Source: Halobacillus_B rhizosphaerae (GTDB taxonomy: Bacteria > Bacillota > Bacilli > Bacillales > Halobacillaceae). From it: a DNA stretch of 64,000 bases. Within the stretch, counting starts at the first letter, position 1. Each line of letters begins with the position of its first letter. The notes under the pieces are model-generated. The model worked only from the letters and a program-made list of their open reading frames with translations. It was not told where the DNA came from and searched no databases. Location of the stretch: the NCBI RefSeq assembly GCF_046719735.1, contig NZ_JAUTWQ010000001.1:496001-560000 (forward strand), written 5' to 3'. Below are positions 25,398 through 33,496 of the stretch, in pieces. The position numbers were made by a program, and so were the translations under genes.

Positions 25398-26438
25398 ATG
25401 GGACAAGTAACTGTATTAGGTGCAGGGAGCTGGGGCACTGCTCTAGCTATTGTACTGGCAGATAATGGTCACGACGTCCGGCTTTGGTCACATCGTGAAT
25501 CCTATGTAAAAGAGATTAATGAGCATCATACCAATGAAAAATATTTAAAGGGAGTTTCCATCCCAGCTAATGTAAAGGCAACTTCAAATCTGAAACAAGC
25601 AGTATCAGGTTCGAAGGAAATTGTTTTAGTAGTACCTACAAAGGCAATTAGAGATGTTTGTAGACAACTGGTGGACGTGATTGATACCAAAGTTACAATT
25701 ACTCATGCTTCCAAGGGAATTGAACCAGAAACGTACAAACGGGTGTCTGAAGTGATCAAGGAAGAAATTCCTGAAGAACTTTACAATGCAATTGTAGTAC
25801 TCTCAGGGCCTAGCCACGCCGAAGAAGTCAGCCTTAGACAGCCGACAACCGTCACGGTGTCGTCTGAAAATCTTGAAATAGCTAAAAGTGTTCAGGATCT
25901 ATTTATTAACCGGCAATTCAGGGTTTACACTTCCCCAGATTTAGTCGGTGTGGAACTTGGAGGTTCCCTGAAGAATATTATTGCTCTTGGTGCAGGAATT
26001 TCGGATGGTCTAGGCTATGGAGATAATGCAAAGGCCGCTCTTATCACCCGTGGTTTAGCAGAGATAGCGAGGCTTGGGACCTCTATGGGAGCCAATCCTT
26101 TAACATTTTCCGGTTTAACGGGCGTTGGTGATCTAATCGTCACCTGTACCAGCTCTCACAGCCGTAATTGGCGTGCTGGTTATAAATTGGGTCAAGGGGC
26201 CGATTTGGAAGAAGTCCTTGAAGATATGGGGATGGTTGTCGAAGGGGTACGCACTACAAAAGCCGCTTACCAGCTCTCTAAAGCAGAAGGGGTAGAAATG
26301 CCGATTACAGCTGGTATTTACAGTGTTCTTTTTGAAGAAGCAAATCCTGGAGATGTAGTGGATCAATTAATGACTAGAATCAGGCGTCATGAAATGGAAG
26401 ACCTAACGAATATTCTTGATGAAAAAATGAAGGACTGA
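25398..26438 (+). CDS. gpsA: Glycerol-3-phosphate dehydrogenase [NAD(P)+]
   Basis: A 346-residue enzyme reducing dihydroxyacetone phosphate to sn-glycerol-3-phosphate for phospholipids. It has the NAD fold GAGSWGTALA, LSGPSHAEEV, the catalytic lysine region ELGGSLKNIIALG and LTGVGDLIVTC. It follows der closely. The stop lies next to the regulatory hairpin of spoVIF. Confidence 0.95.
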   Translation: MGQVTVLGAGSWGTALAIVLADNGHDVRLWSHRESYVKEINEHHTNEKYLKGVSIPANVKATSNLKQAVSGSKEIVLVVPTKAIRDVCRQLVDVIDTKVTITHASKGIEPETYKRVSEVIKEEIPEELYNAIVVLSGPSHAEEVSLRQPTTVTVSSENLEIAKSVQDLFINRQFRVYTSPDLVGVELGGSLKNIIALGAGISDGLGYGDNAKAALITRGLAEIARLGTSMGANPLTFSGLTGVGDLIVTCTSSHSRNWRAGYKLGQGADLEEVLEDMGMVVEGVRTTKAAYQLSKAEGVEMPITAGIYSVLFEEANPGDVVDQLMTRIRRHEMEDLTNILDEKMKD

Positions 26439-26465
26439 CACATAAATCTCCTCGTGCATATACTA
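26437..26465 (+). promoter_or_regulatory. Sigma-K-like promoter of spoVIF
   Basis: GACA (26437-26440), a 16-base spacer, and CATATACTA (26457-26465) match the sigma-K pattern AC-N16-CATANNNTA. Transcription would begin near 26472, inside the hairpin loop described separately. Confidence 0.5.
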
Positions 26466-26490
26466 TCCAGAACCCAACGCACGAGGAGGT
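26446..26490 (+). promoter_or_regulatory. Hairpin sequestering the spoVIF ribosome site
   Basis: CTCCTCGTGC (26448-26457) pairs perfectly with GCACGAGGAG (26479-26488), and two further pairs (one G-T) extend it. The loop is 21 bases. The 3' arm contains the GAGGAGG ribosome site of spoVIF, whose ATG is at 26498. No T-run follows, so it is not a terminator. Confidence 0.65.
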
Positions 26491-26497
26491 CAAAGTA

Positions 26498-26758
26498 ATG
26501 AGTGGTTTTGAAAAGAATATTTTCGATCATTTAAAGAAGAAGGCGAATATCAATCCTGAGGATGTCTATAAGGTGGCAGAATCCGTCCAAAATGCAGATT
26601 TCTCTGATGAGAAAACAATTCGCCGGTTAGTTCAGCAATTAGCTAAAATTGCCAACAAACCCGTTTCCAAGCAAAAAGAAGATAAAATAGTTGAAGCGAT
26701 TGTGAAACAAAACATGCCTCTTGATATGAGTACTCTTGGGAAATTTTTTAAAGGTTAA
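26498..26758 (+). CDS. spoVIF: Stage VI sporulation protein F
   Basis: An 86-residue protein of the SpoVIF family ('LKKKANINPEDVYKVAESVQNADFSDEKTIRRLV'). In B. subtilis SpoVIF is a mother-cell protein required for stable spore coat assembly. The gene follows gpsA by 59 bases and has its own sigma-K-like promoter. Its strong GAGGAGG site can be folded into a hairpin on read-through transcripts. Confidence 0.85.
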   Translation: MSGFEKNIFDHLKKKANINPEDVYKVAESVQNADFSDEKTIRRLVQQLAKIANKPVSKQKEDKIVEAIVKQNMPLDMSTLGKFFKG

Positions 26759-26859
26759 TTTAAAAGTGGGCGCCTGATGAGGCGGTCCTTCAAAATTATG
26801 CATACAATAACACGCAGCAATTATTTTGCATGAGCTACGATCGGGAATTATTTAGTCAG

Positions 26860-26890
26860 CCGGGGCACTAATTATGCTCCGGGTTTTTTT
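26860..26890 (+). terminator. Terminator of spoVIF
   Basis: CCGGGGCA (26860-26867) pairs with TGCTCCGG (26875-26882) with one mismatch, then seven T. Confidence 0.82.
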
Positions 26891-26914
26891 AGTTTAATAC
26901 TTTGAGACAACCTA

Positions 26915-26923
26915 TGATATAAT
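26915..26923 (+). promoter_or_regulatory. Extended -10 promoter of yphE
   Basis: TGATATAAT (TGN plus a perfect TATAAT), 36 bases before the yphE start. No -35 box is clear. Confidence 0.5.
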
Positions 26924-26959
26924 ACGTACAGTTTATTGGTAAGAGGAGGATTTAACAGA

Positions 26960-27157
26960 ATGTCGATCGGAATGCTCAATATGTACATATCTTTTGCCGG
27001 AATCTTATTCTTAATTCTCTCTATCGTTCTTATATTACTTAGTCGTCACAAGCTTACGGGTGTGTTTTCCGTTATCACCGCTATTTTTGCTTATGTATTT
27101 ATGATTCTCGGTGGCTTGATTATTTTTTATATCGTAATGAGCGGACCTACAGCATAG
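26960..27157 (+). CDS. yphE: Small membrane protein YphE (DUF2768)
   Basis: A 65-residue protein consisting almost entirely of two hydrophobic helices ('GILFLILSIVLILLSRHKL' and 'VITAIFAYVFMILGGLIIFYIV'). ATG 26960 is fixed by AGAGGAGGA (26942-26950); an upstream TTG is not used. It matches YphE by position and size. The function is unknown. Confidence 0.8.
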   Translation: MSIGMLNMYISFAGILFLILSIVLILLSRHKLTGVFSVITAIFAYVFMILGGLIIFYIVMSGPTA

Positions 27158-27174
27158 AAAAGGAGGATGGCCGC

Positions 27175-27897
27175 GTGAGATGGGCTAAACTATTACTAAT
27201 CCCGTTATTTACTTTATTACTTAGCGGGTGTCTATACCCACAGTCGCAATTACAGAAGAACCAGACCCCAAATCAAATTCAGCTGGAACAAATTCAAAAA
27301 GCAGTAGATTCCTTTCAAGATCAAACTAATGGCTTATTGCCAATTAAAACAAAACCTCAAGACACTCCTATCTTTATAAAATATCCGATCGATTTTTCCA
27401 AGCTTAGAGAAAAAGGATTGATCGGGGAAGCGCCAGGAAGCTCGTTTGAGAACGGTGGTCATTATCAATACGTAATTATTAAGCCGGAAACAAATCCTAC
27501 TGTAAAAGTTCTTGACTTGCGCACCAGCGAAACTTTAAGAGCTCTGCAAGTGAAGATAAAGTTTTACAAAGAGAAGAATAAGTATCCTCCTTTTGGCAGT
27601 CAGGTTGCTAAAGGGGTTTATAAATTAAACTATGAAAAACTTGGTTTGGACCATCAGCCCGTGGTTGATAGTCCTTATTCTGACCAAAGTCTCCCTATCT
27701 ATATCAGTGATCAAGGCGAACTGCTGATCGATTACAGAAAAGACCTTTATAATTATTTGCGTAATAAGAAAAATTCATATAAGAACGGTGATGACATTCG
27801 TTATTTACTTACGGATCACTCCCCTCTAGTTCCGGCTTATTCCCCTCCGTATACTTTGGAGAATGGAGAACCGGTATTCATGAATAGTTCTTCATAA
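27175..27897 (+). CDS. yphF: Lipoprotein YphF
   Basis: A 240-residue predicted lipoprotein: the signal peptide ends in the lipobox LLSGC, with the lipidated Cys at residue 19. The rest is soluble with no recognised enzyme motif. The start is GTG 27175 after AAAGGAGG. It lies 17 bases after yphE, and the pair precedes spoIVA as in B. subtilis. The function is unknown. Confidence 0.85.
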   Translation: MRWAKLLLIPLFTLLLSGCLYPQSQLQKNQTPNQIQLEQIQKAVDSFQDQTNGLLPIKTKPQDTPIFIKYPIDFSKLREKGLIGEAPGSSFENGGHYQYVIIKPETNPTVKVLDLRTSETLRALQVKIKFYKEKNKYPPFGSQVAKGVYKLNYEKLGLDHQPVVDSPYSDQSLPIYISDQGELLIDYRKDLYNYLRNKKNSYKNGDDIRYLLTDHSPLVPAYSPPYTLENGEPVFMNSSS

Positions 27898-27925
27898 AAA
27901 GCAGGCAAGCCCTGCATTCATTAGG

Positions 27926-27963
27926 AAACCCGAACCAATTGATCGTATTGTTTCGGGTTTTTT
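27926..27963 (+). terminator. Terminator of yphE-yphF
   Basis: AAACCCGAA (27926-27934) pairs with TTCGGGTTT (27952-27960), with an inner CAAT/ATTG. Confidence 0.85.
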
Positions 27964-28286
27964 AGTGAGTAATTTTAATTAGAAACGAATATGAATATAG
28001 CAAGCTGTTATTATCTGAAATTGGTTCTATGATTTATTTTTCATGTTTTAAGAGGATGTGGAAAAGTTCAATGCTACAATAGCAGCAGCTGTAATTCATG
28101 TGCTATCCGTGTATGAGGAAAAGAAATGACATGCAGAAATACTTTGTTGGTTCTTCCGATTTTGATTCGTCCAGCTTTAGGTCCTCCATATAGGAAGGAC
28201 CCTTCCCCTGGGCCTGTGACTCCTGAGTGACGAGGCAAAACGGACCCATCCGCTTTTGATTTATAAAAGAAACTTCTGAATATCTG

Positions 28287-28317
28287 GCATATTTGACTAG
28301 GACAACGTCATAGAATT
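28287..28317 (+). promoter_or_regulatory. Sigma-E promoter of spoIVA
   Basis: GCATATT (28287-28293) is a perfect KMATATT -35 box. After 15 bases comes CATAGAATT (28309-28317), close to CATACAHT. spoIVA is transcribed by sigma-E in B. subtilis. Confidence 0.65.
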
Positions 28318-28365
28318 AGATTGTCTAGGCTTGTATGATGGAAATTACATTTGGGAGGGGATCCT

Positions 28366-29844
28366 TTGGAAAAGGTAGATATCTTTAGTGATATTTCCAA
28401 ACGGACGAATGGAGATATTTATTTAGGCGTTGTTGGAGCAGTTAGGACGGGGAAATCTACGTTCATTAAAAAGTTTATGGAATTAGTGGTGCTTCCTAAT
28501 ATGGAAGATCAGTCGGAGCGTGAGCGCGCTTTAGATGAACTTCCGCAAAGTGCTGCTGGTAAAACGATCATGACAACGGAACCAAAATTTGTGCCTAACC
28601 AGGCGGCGACTATAAATATTGATGGCCACTTGGATATACGAGTGCGGATGGTAGATTGTGTAGGATATGCCGTAAACGGAGCGGTTGGCTATGAAGATGA
28701 GCATGGCCCAAGAATGATTCATACGCCATGGTATGAAGAGGCGATACCTTTCCATGAAGCCGCTGAAATTGGAACTCAGAAGGTCATCCAAGAGCATTCC
28801 ACTATTGGGATTGTCGTGACGACTGATGGAACAATTGGTGAAATACCGAGAGCTGATTATGTAGAAGCTGAAGAAAAGATCGTCAGCGAGCTTAGGGAAG
28901 TAGGAAAACCATTTATTATGGTAATCAACTCTGCACAGCCTCATCAGGAGAATACAGAGAGGCTGCGTCAGCAGCTCACTGAGAAATATGATATTCCTGT
29001 TTTAGCCCTTTCTGTTGAAAGTATGCGTGAGCAAGATGTTCAGAATGTACTAAGAGAAGCTTTGTTTGAATTCCCTGTATTAGAAGTCAATGTAAACCTC
29101 CCGAGCTGGGTTATGGTTTTGGATTCAAGACATTGGTTAAGAAGTAATTTACAGAATGCCATAGAAGATACTGTGAAAGACATTAAACGGCTGAGAGACG
29201 TAGATGGTGTAGTGGGGAACTTTGATGGATATGAGTATATAACAGGTGCCCATATTTCTGGCATGGATCTTGGAGAAGGAGTTGCTGAAATTGACCTCCA
29301 GGCTCCGGAACATTTATATGATCATGTTTTAAAGGAAATCGTTGGAGAAGAGATACGTGGAAAAGATCATTTACTTGAAATTATGCAGGACTTTTCGCAT
29401 GCAAAACGCGAGTATGATCAAGTCGCTGATGCATTACAGATGGTAAAAAAAACCGGGTATGGTATTGCTGCCCCTACGCTTGAAGATATGGCACTGGATG
29501 AGCCTGAAATCATACGTCAAGGTTCAAGGTTTGGAGTTAGGCTTAAAGCTGTCGCCCCGTCCATTCATATGGTGAAGGTTGACGTGCAGTCAGAATTTTC
29601 ACCGATTATTGGTACAGAGAAACAAAGTGAAGAATTGGTGCGATACCTCATGCAGGATTTTGAAGAAGATCCACTATCCATTTGGAATTCAGATATATTT
29701 GGCAGATCACTAAGCTCAATTGTTCGAGAAGGAATCTCGGCAAAGCTTGCCTTAATGCCTGAAAATGCAAGATATAAATTACAAGAGACCCTGGAGCGGA
29801 TTATTAATGAAGGCTCTGGAGGCATGATAGCAATCATTCTATAG
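28366..29844 (+). CDS. spoIVA: Spore morphogenetic ATPase SpoIVA
   Basis: A 492-residue protein, exactly the length of B. subtilis SpoIVA. It is an ATPase that polymerises on the forespore surface as the basement layer of the coat. The P-loop is GAVRTGKSTF near residue 22. The highly conserved C terminus ends 'RIINEGSGGMIAIIL'. TTG 28366 is the start, five bases after GGGAGGGG; the in-frame TTG 28351 lies upstream of this site. Monocistronic. Confidence 0.96.
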   Translation: MEKVDIFSDISKRTNGDIYLGVVGAVRTGKSTFIKKFMELVVLPNMEDQSERERALDELPQSAAGKTIMTTEPKFVPNQAATINIDGHLDIRVRMVDCVGYAVNGAVGYEDEHGPRMIHTPWYEEAIPFHEAAEIGTQKVIQEHSTIGIVVTTDGTIGEIPRADYVEAEEKIVSELREVGKPFIMVINSAQPHQENTERLRQQLTEKYDIPVLALSVESMREQDVQNVLREALFEFPVLEVNVNLPSWVMVLDSRHWLRSNLQNAIEDTVKDIKRLRDVDGVVGNFDGYEYITGAHISGMDLGEGVAEIDLQAPEHLYDHVLKEIVGEEIRGKDHLLEIMQDFSHAKREYDQVADALQMVKKTGYGIAAPTLEDMALDEPEIIRQGSRFGVRLKAVAPSIHMVKVDVQSEFSPIIGTEKQSEELVRYLMQDFEEDPLSIWNSDIFGRSLSSIVREGISAKLALMPENARYKLQETLERIINEGSGGMIAIIL

Positions 29845-29868
29845 CGGCTCCGTTGGGGCCGTTTTTAA
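29845..29868 (+). terminator. Terminator of spoIVA
   Basis: CGGCTCC (29845-29851) pairs with GGGGCCG (29855-29861), followed by TTTTT. Confidence 0.8.
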
Positions 29869-30203
29869 TTTTTTTTGAAAAAAAACATAAAAAATAAAAG
29901 GGTTTTTACCAGGAGGTGTCGTAAGTAACGAAGTGAAGGTGGAAACAGAGGATAAAACCTATTATACCAAGGGTTTAACCAATCTTGCATCCTGTCAAGC
30001 TATATGGTAAGATTCCCTTGTGATGAAGGGTTATTCACTAAGACAAATCGCTTGGTAACGCGTTTTTTCAGTGATTGTCTATTGAATTTCCTCGAAAACT
30101 CGTTTAGTATAAGGCTTGTCATCCTTTGATGACGGCAAAATGTACATTTAATGCGGTATAGCCGCTTGAATGAGACCAACCTTCGTGGGAGGAGGTGAAT
30201 GTC
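29845..30203. other. Long leader/intergenic region before hbs
   Basis: After the spoIVA terminator come about 330 bases with no established gene. An orphan AGGAGGTG at 29911-29918 is followed by a 25-codon frame from GTG 29933 to 30010, at poor spacing. Two small hairpins lie just before hbs: GTCATC/GATGAC (30118-30133) and GCGGTATAGCCGC (30154-30166). TATAAG at 30108-30113 may be the proximal -10. The structure may stabilise the abundant hbs mRNA. Confidence 0.45.
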
Positions 30204-30476
30204 ATGAATAAAACAGATCTAATTAACGCTGTATCTGAGAAAGCTGATCTTTCTAAAAAAGACGCAACTCAGGCTGTCGATTCTGTATTCGAATCGATCA
30301 TGGATTCACTTAAAGATGGTGAGAAAGTCCAACTTATTGGATTTGGAAACTTTGAAGTTCGCGAACGTGCGGCACGTAAAGGCCGTAACCCGCAGACTGG
30401 TGAAGAGATTGAAATCTCTGCAAGCAAAGTTCCAGCTTTCAAACCTGGTAAAGCCCTTAAAGACGCTGTGAAATAA
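30204..30476 (+). CDS. hbs: DNA-binding protein HU
   Basis: A 90-residue histone-like protein. ATG 30204 follows the very strong GGAGGAGGTGA, giving 'MNKTDLINAVSEKA'. It has the HU signature GFGNFEVRERAARKGRNPQTG and the beta-arm region that bends DNA. It is a nucleoid protein essential in B. subtilis. The frame also reads from GTG 30195, but that codon is within the ribosome site. Confidence 0.97.
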   Translation: MNKTDLINAVSEKADLSKKDATQAVDSVFESIMDSLKDGEKVQLIGFGNFEVRERAARKGRNPQTGEEIEISASKVPAFKPGKALKDAVK

Positions 30477-30494
30477 TAAGCTACATAGGGCTTG

Positions 30495-30525
30495 AAAAAG
30501 GGTGCTGCCTTAAGCACCCTTTTTC
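30495..30525 (+). terminator. Terminator of hbs
   Basis: AAAAAGGGTGCT (30495-30506) pairs perfectly with AGCACCCTTTTT (30513-30524). Confidence 0.93.
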
Positions 30526-30561
30526 TTATGATTAATCAGCATATTGAAGTATATAGATTCT

Positions 30562-30590
30562 TTGACATTGGACCATTTGTAAGAGATAGT
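30562..30590 (+). promoter_or_regulatory. Sigma-A promoter of mtrB
   Basis: Perfect TTGACA (30562-30567), a 17-base spacer, and GATAGT (30585-30590). Confidence 0.55.
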
Positions 30591-30610
30591 TACAAGAAGG
30601 AGGCACGAAC

Positions 30611-30835
30611 ATGTCCACAGCAAATAATGATTTTTTTGTAATAAAAGCACTGGAAGACGGCGTAAATGTTATTGGTTTGACGCGGGGAACAGATACACGG
30701 TTTCACCACTCTGAGAAGCTGGATAAAGGTGAAGTCATGATTGCTCAATTCACGGAACATACTTCTGCTGTGAAGGTGAGAGGCAAAGCTGTTATCCAAA
30801 CGAGTCATGGTGAAATGACAAATGAAGCAGAGTAG
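30611..30835 (+). CDS. mtrB: TRAP, tryptophan RNA-binding attenuation protein
   Basis: A 74-residue protein matching TRAP/MtrB throughout ('FVIKALEDGVNVIGLTRG', 'GEVMIAQFTEHTSAVKVRG'). It forms an 11-subunit ring that binds (G/U)AG repeats when loaded with tryptophan. The Lys-37/Lys-56/Arg-58 type RNA-contact residues lie in 'EKLDKG' and 'VKVRGKA'. In B. subtilis it follows folE (mtrA); here folE is absent and mtrB has its own promoter. No trp operon is in the window. Confidence 0.95.
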   Translation: MSTANNDFFVIKALEDGVNVIGLTRGTDTRFHHSEKLDKGEVMIAQFTEHTSAVKVRGKAVIQTSHGEMTNEAE

Positions 30836-30887
30836 TACGCTCTGCTTATTTTGCAAGTGCGTACATAAAGCGGCGGCAGTTGATTTA

Positions 30888-30896
30888 TGCTATAAT
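30888..30896 (+). promoter_or_regulatory. Extended -10 promoter of hepS-menG-hepT
   Basis: TGCTATAAT, about 35 bases upstream of the hepS start; no clear -35 box. Confidence 0.5.
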
Positions 30897-30930
30897 AAGT
30901 TTGGTTTAGCATTGTTAAGAAAGGGACCAG

Positions 30931-31734
30931 GTGATCAAGTTGAATCCATCAGACACAGATATTAACCAGCTAAAACAGAAAATAGCTTCTCAAGTTCGCC
31001 ATCCTTTTTTGGCAAAGTTTATTCCAGAACCACTTATCGATGAGGACAAGCTTGTCATTTTAGCATCCATTATGGATCACACGACTTTAGAGACCGTTAA
31101 GAAGGAACAATACATTATTACAACTATGCTTGTGCAGATTGCACTTGATACGCATGATCTAGTTACTCTTAGTGAAGAAGAAGAGGATGGGGACACCGTC
31201 AGAAACCGGCAATTAACTGTTCTTGCGGGAGACTACTACAGCGGGCTGTACTATTATTTGTTGTCCCAATTAGATGATATCCCCATGATTCACACTTTGG
31301 CAGGAGCCATTAAAGAAATTAATGAATTAAAGATGGAACTTTACTATAAAGATGTGGAGTCCTTTCAGGAATTTCTCAGTTCTCTTAAGAAGATTGAATC
31401 CTTATTAATTCAAAAGGTCGCCTCTTATGTTCAGAGAACGACGATCAATGATATGGCCGGAGAGTGGCTGTTGACTAAGAAGCTGCTGGATGAGAAGAAG
31501 AGTTACTTGGAAGGAAAGTTCTCTCCGCTTATGGATGTTCTTTTTAAGCATCCGGGTGCTTTGGAAAACAGCGGGCAGGTAATTATTAATATAGAGCAGA
31601 TGATTCAGAAACATATCAGTCATGTAGAGACCACGGTTTCCCAACTGCCTATTCACTTTAACTGGCTTAAGTCTTATATACATTCAGCTATCCATCATAA
31701 GTTTTATGATAGAAAAATCGCAGAGGAAGGGTAA
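30931..31734 (+). CDS. hepS: Heptaprenyl diphosphate synthase component I
   Basis: A 267-residue helical protein without DDxxD motifs. It is the small subunit of the two-component heptaprenyl diphosphate synthase that makes the menaquinone side chain. It is identified by the hepS-menG-hepT order and similarity ('TTLETVKKEQYIITTMLVQIALDTHD'). The start is GTG 30931 or TTG 30940; both have plausible purine-rich sites. menG follows 3 bases later. Confidence 0.9.
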   Translation: MIKLNPSDTDINQLKQKIASQVRHPFLAKFIPEPLIDEDKLVILASIMDHTTLETVKKEQYIITTMLVQIALDTHDLVTLSEEEEDGDTVRNRQLTVLAGDYYSGLYYYLLSQLDDIPMIHTLAGAIKEINELKMELYYKDVESFQEFLSSLKKIESLLIQKVASYVQRTTINDMAGEWLLTKKLLDEKKSYLEGKFSPLMDVLFKHPGALENSGQVIINIEQMIQKHISHVETTVSQLPIHFNWLKSYIHSAIHHKFYDRKIAEEG

Positions 31735-31737
31735 TTC

Positions 31738-32445
31738 ATGCAGCAGCAGACGAAAGAAGAACGTGTGCACCACGTTTTTGAAAAAATATACAGCAGATAT
31801 GATCGAATGAATTCTATCATTTCCTTCCAGCAGCATCGGCTGTGGCGGAAAGATGTTATGAAACGTATGAAAGTAGCTCCAGGTGACCATACTTTGGATG
31901 TTTGCTGCGGTACCGGGGATTGGACAATGGCACTTGCTAAAGAGGTTGGTCCCTCAGGTAAAGTGACCGGCTTGGATTTCAGCGTGAATATGCTTTCCAT
32001 TGGGATAAAGAAAAAGCTTGAAAACCGGGTATCTCAGGTGGAATTTGAACATGGCAACGCTATGGAACTACCTTATTCTGACGATTCATTTGATTTTGTT
32101 ACGATTGGATTTGGATTAAGAAATGTTCCGGATTACCTTCAAGTTCTGAAGGAAATGCGCCGAGTGGTTAGACCCGGCGGGAAAGTGGTCTGTCTTGAAA
32201 CCTCTCAGCCAACAAACCCCTTCTTTAAACCGTTATACTACTTTTATTTCAAAAATATTATGCCTTTATTTGGCCGCTTGTTTGCGAAAAGCTATCAAGA
32301 ATATAATTGGCTTCATGAGTCCGCTAAAGATTTTCCAGGAAAAGATGAATTGAAAGCCATGTTTAAAGAGGCCGGTTTAACTAATATCGCAGTGAAATCC
32401 TATACAGGCGGCGTGGCAGCTATGCATATGGGTGAAAAGCAATAA
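31738..32445 (+). CDS. menG: Demethylmenaquinone methyltransferase
   Basis: A 235-residue SAM-dependent methyltransferase of the UbiE/MenG family, catalysing the last step of menaquinone synthesis. It has the SAM motif LDVCCGTGDWTMALA and the UbiE signatures YDRMNSIISFQQHRLWR and VTIGFGLRNVPD. It sits between the two heptaprenyl synthase subunits, so side-chain synthesis and final methylation share an operon. Confidence 0.95.
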   Translation: MQQQTKEERVHHVFEKIYSRYDRMNSIISFQQHRLWRKDVMKRMKVAPGDHTLDVCCGTGDWTMALAKEVGPSGKVTGLDFSVNMLSIGIKKKLENRVSQVEFEHGNAMELPYSDDSFDFVTIGFGLRNVPDYLQVLKEMRRVVRPGGKVVCLETSQPTNPFFKPLYYFYFKNIMPLFGRLFAKSYQEYNWLHESAKDFPGKDELKAMFKEAGLTNIAVKSYTGGVAAMHMGEKQ

Positions 32446-32461
32446 TTGAGGATGAACTATC

Positions 32462-33433
32462 ATGAAGCTAGCAATGATCTATTCTTTTTTAAAACAAGAT
32501 CTCGCAAAAATAGAAGACGCTGTGAATGAAACCATTCAATCAGAGAACCCTGTCCTTAGAGAGGCATCCAGTCAATTGCTCCAGGCAGGGGGGAAAAGAA
32601 TTCGGCCTGTATTTGTTTTATTAGCAGGTAAATTTGGAGACTATGATATCGAGCGTATGAAAGCCGTTGCCGTATCTCTCGAGCTTATACATACGGCTTC
32701 TCTTGTCCATGATGATGTGATTGATGAAGCAGAACTTAGACGCGGAGAGCCGACGATCAAATCTCGCTGGGATAATAGAATTGCAATGTACACCGGGGAC
32801 TATATTTTTGCCCGTTCTCTTGAAAATCTTTCTAAACTTGATAACCCTAGAGCTCATCAGATTCTTGCTAAAACGATGGTCGAGTTATGTTTAGGAGAGA
32901 TAGAGCAGATAAAGGATAAATATAATTTAGATCAAAATCTTCGTACTTATTTACGGAGAATTAAGCGAAAAACAGCATTGCTGATTGCAGCCAGCTGCCA
33001 ATTGGGAGGAATCGCTTCGAACGTTTCTCCATCAGAAGAAAAGGCCCTTTATTATTATGGCTACTATGTGGGAATGTCCTATCAAATCATTGACGATGTA
33101 CTGGATTTCACTGCTTCTGAAGAGGAGTTAGGCAAGCCGGCAGGAAGTGATCTCCTACAAGGGAATATTACTCTTCCCGTGCTTTATTCGCTGGAAAATC
33201 CGGAATTTAATCACCAATTACAGAACTACTTCAAAAGCAGCGAAACATTAAATCCTGAGGATCTTAAGCCTTTAATTGAAGAGATCAAAACCAATGGTTC
33301 AATCGGCAGGTCTCTAGCAATTAGCGATCGCTATTTAAAGAAAGCTTACGAGTCCCTGGATCAACTGCCTTCACATCGTGCCAAGCAGACGCTAAAAGGG
33401 ATTGCTAAATATATTGGAAAAAGAAAAGCATAA
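32462..33433 (+). CDS. hepT: Heptaprenyl diphosphate synthase component II
   Basis: A 323-residue trans-prenyltransferase catalytic subunit. It has the first aspartate motif LVHDDVIDEA, the second QIIDDVLDF, and the GGKRIRP substrate-binding motif. With HepS it extends farnesyl diphosphate to C35. It lies 16 bases after menG. Confidence 0.95.
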   Translation: MKLAMIYSFLKQDLAKIEDAVNETIQSENPVLREASSQLLQAGGKRIRPVFVLLAGKFGDYDIERMKAVAVSLELIHTASLVHDDVIDEAELRRGEPTIKSRWDNRIAMYTGDYIFARSLENLSKLDNPRAHQILAKTMVELCLGEIEQIKDKYNLDQNLRTYLRRIKRKTALLIAASCQLGGIASNVSPSEEKALYYYGYYVGMSYQIIDDVLDFTASEEELGKPAGSDLLQGNITLPVLYSLENPEFNHQLQNYFKSSETLNPEDLKPLIEEIKTNGSIGRSLAISDRYLKKAYESLDQLPSHRAKQTLKGIAKYIGKRKA

Positions 33434-33482
33434 AGCGTTGCTACTCTGTCTTTTCCATGATAGAATCAATCTTGGCACTTGT

Positions 33483-33496
33483 TAAAAGCGCTTTCA
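33483..33496 (-). promoter_or_regulatory. cre-like site in the ndk promoter
   Basis: Read on the minus strand, TGAAAGCGCTTTTA differs at one defined position from the CcpA consensus TGWAANCGNTNWCA. It lies just upstream of a TATACA -10 candidate at 33500-33505, so CcpA binding would probably block transcription. Confidence 0.45.

Larger units (their letters stand above)
27898..28365. other. Intergenic region yphF-spoIVA
   Basis: The region holds the yphF terminator and, near its end, a sigma-E promoter. Between them (about 28100-28260) lies GC-richer sequence with a stable hairpin: GGTCCT (28180-28185) and AGGACC (28196-28201), further paired by CC/GG. A 48-codon minus-strand reading frame (28103-28249) covers it but lacks a convincing ribosome site. 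It may be a non-coding RNA, a gene remnant or leader structure. Confidence 0.5.

Noticed and set aside
26801..26808. CATACAAT resembling a sigma-E -10 box
   Set aside because: No matching -35 at 14-15 bases upstream.
26765..26830. Hairpins after spoVIF considered as a riboswitch or small RNA
   Set aside because: Stems are short, no known riboswitch core is present, and the following terminator explains the region.
28531..28944. 137-codon minus-strand frame inside spoIVA
   Set aside because: Antisense to a highly conserved coding region; no independent support.
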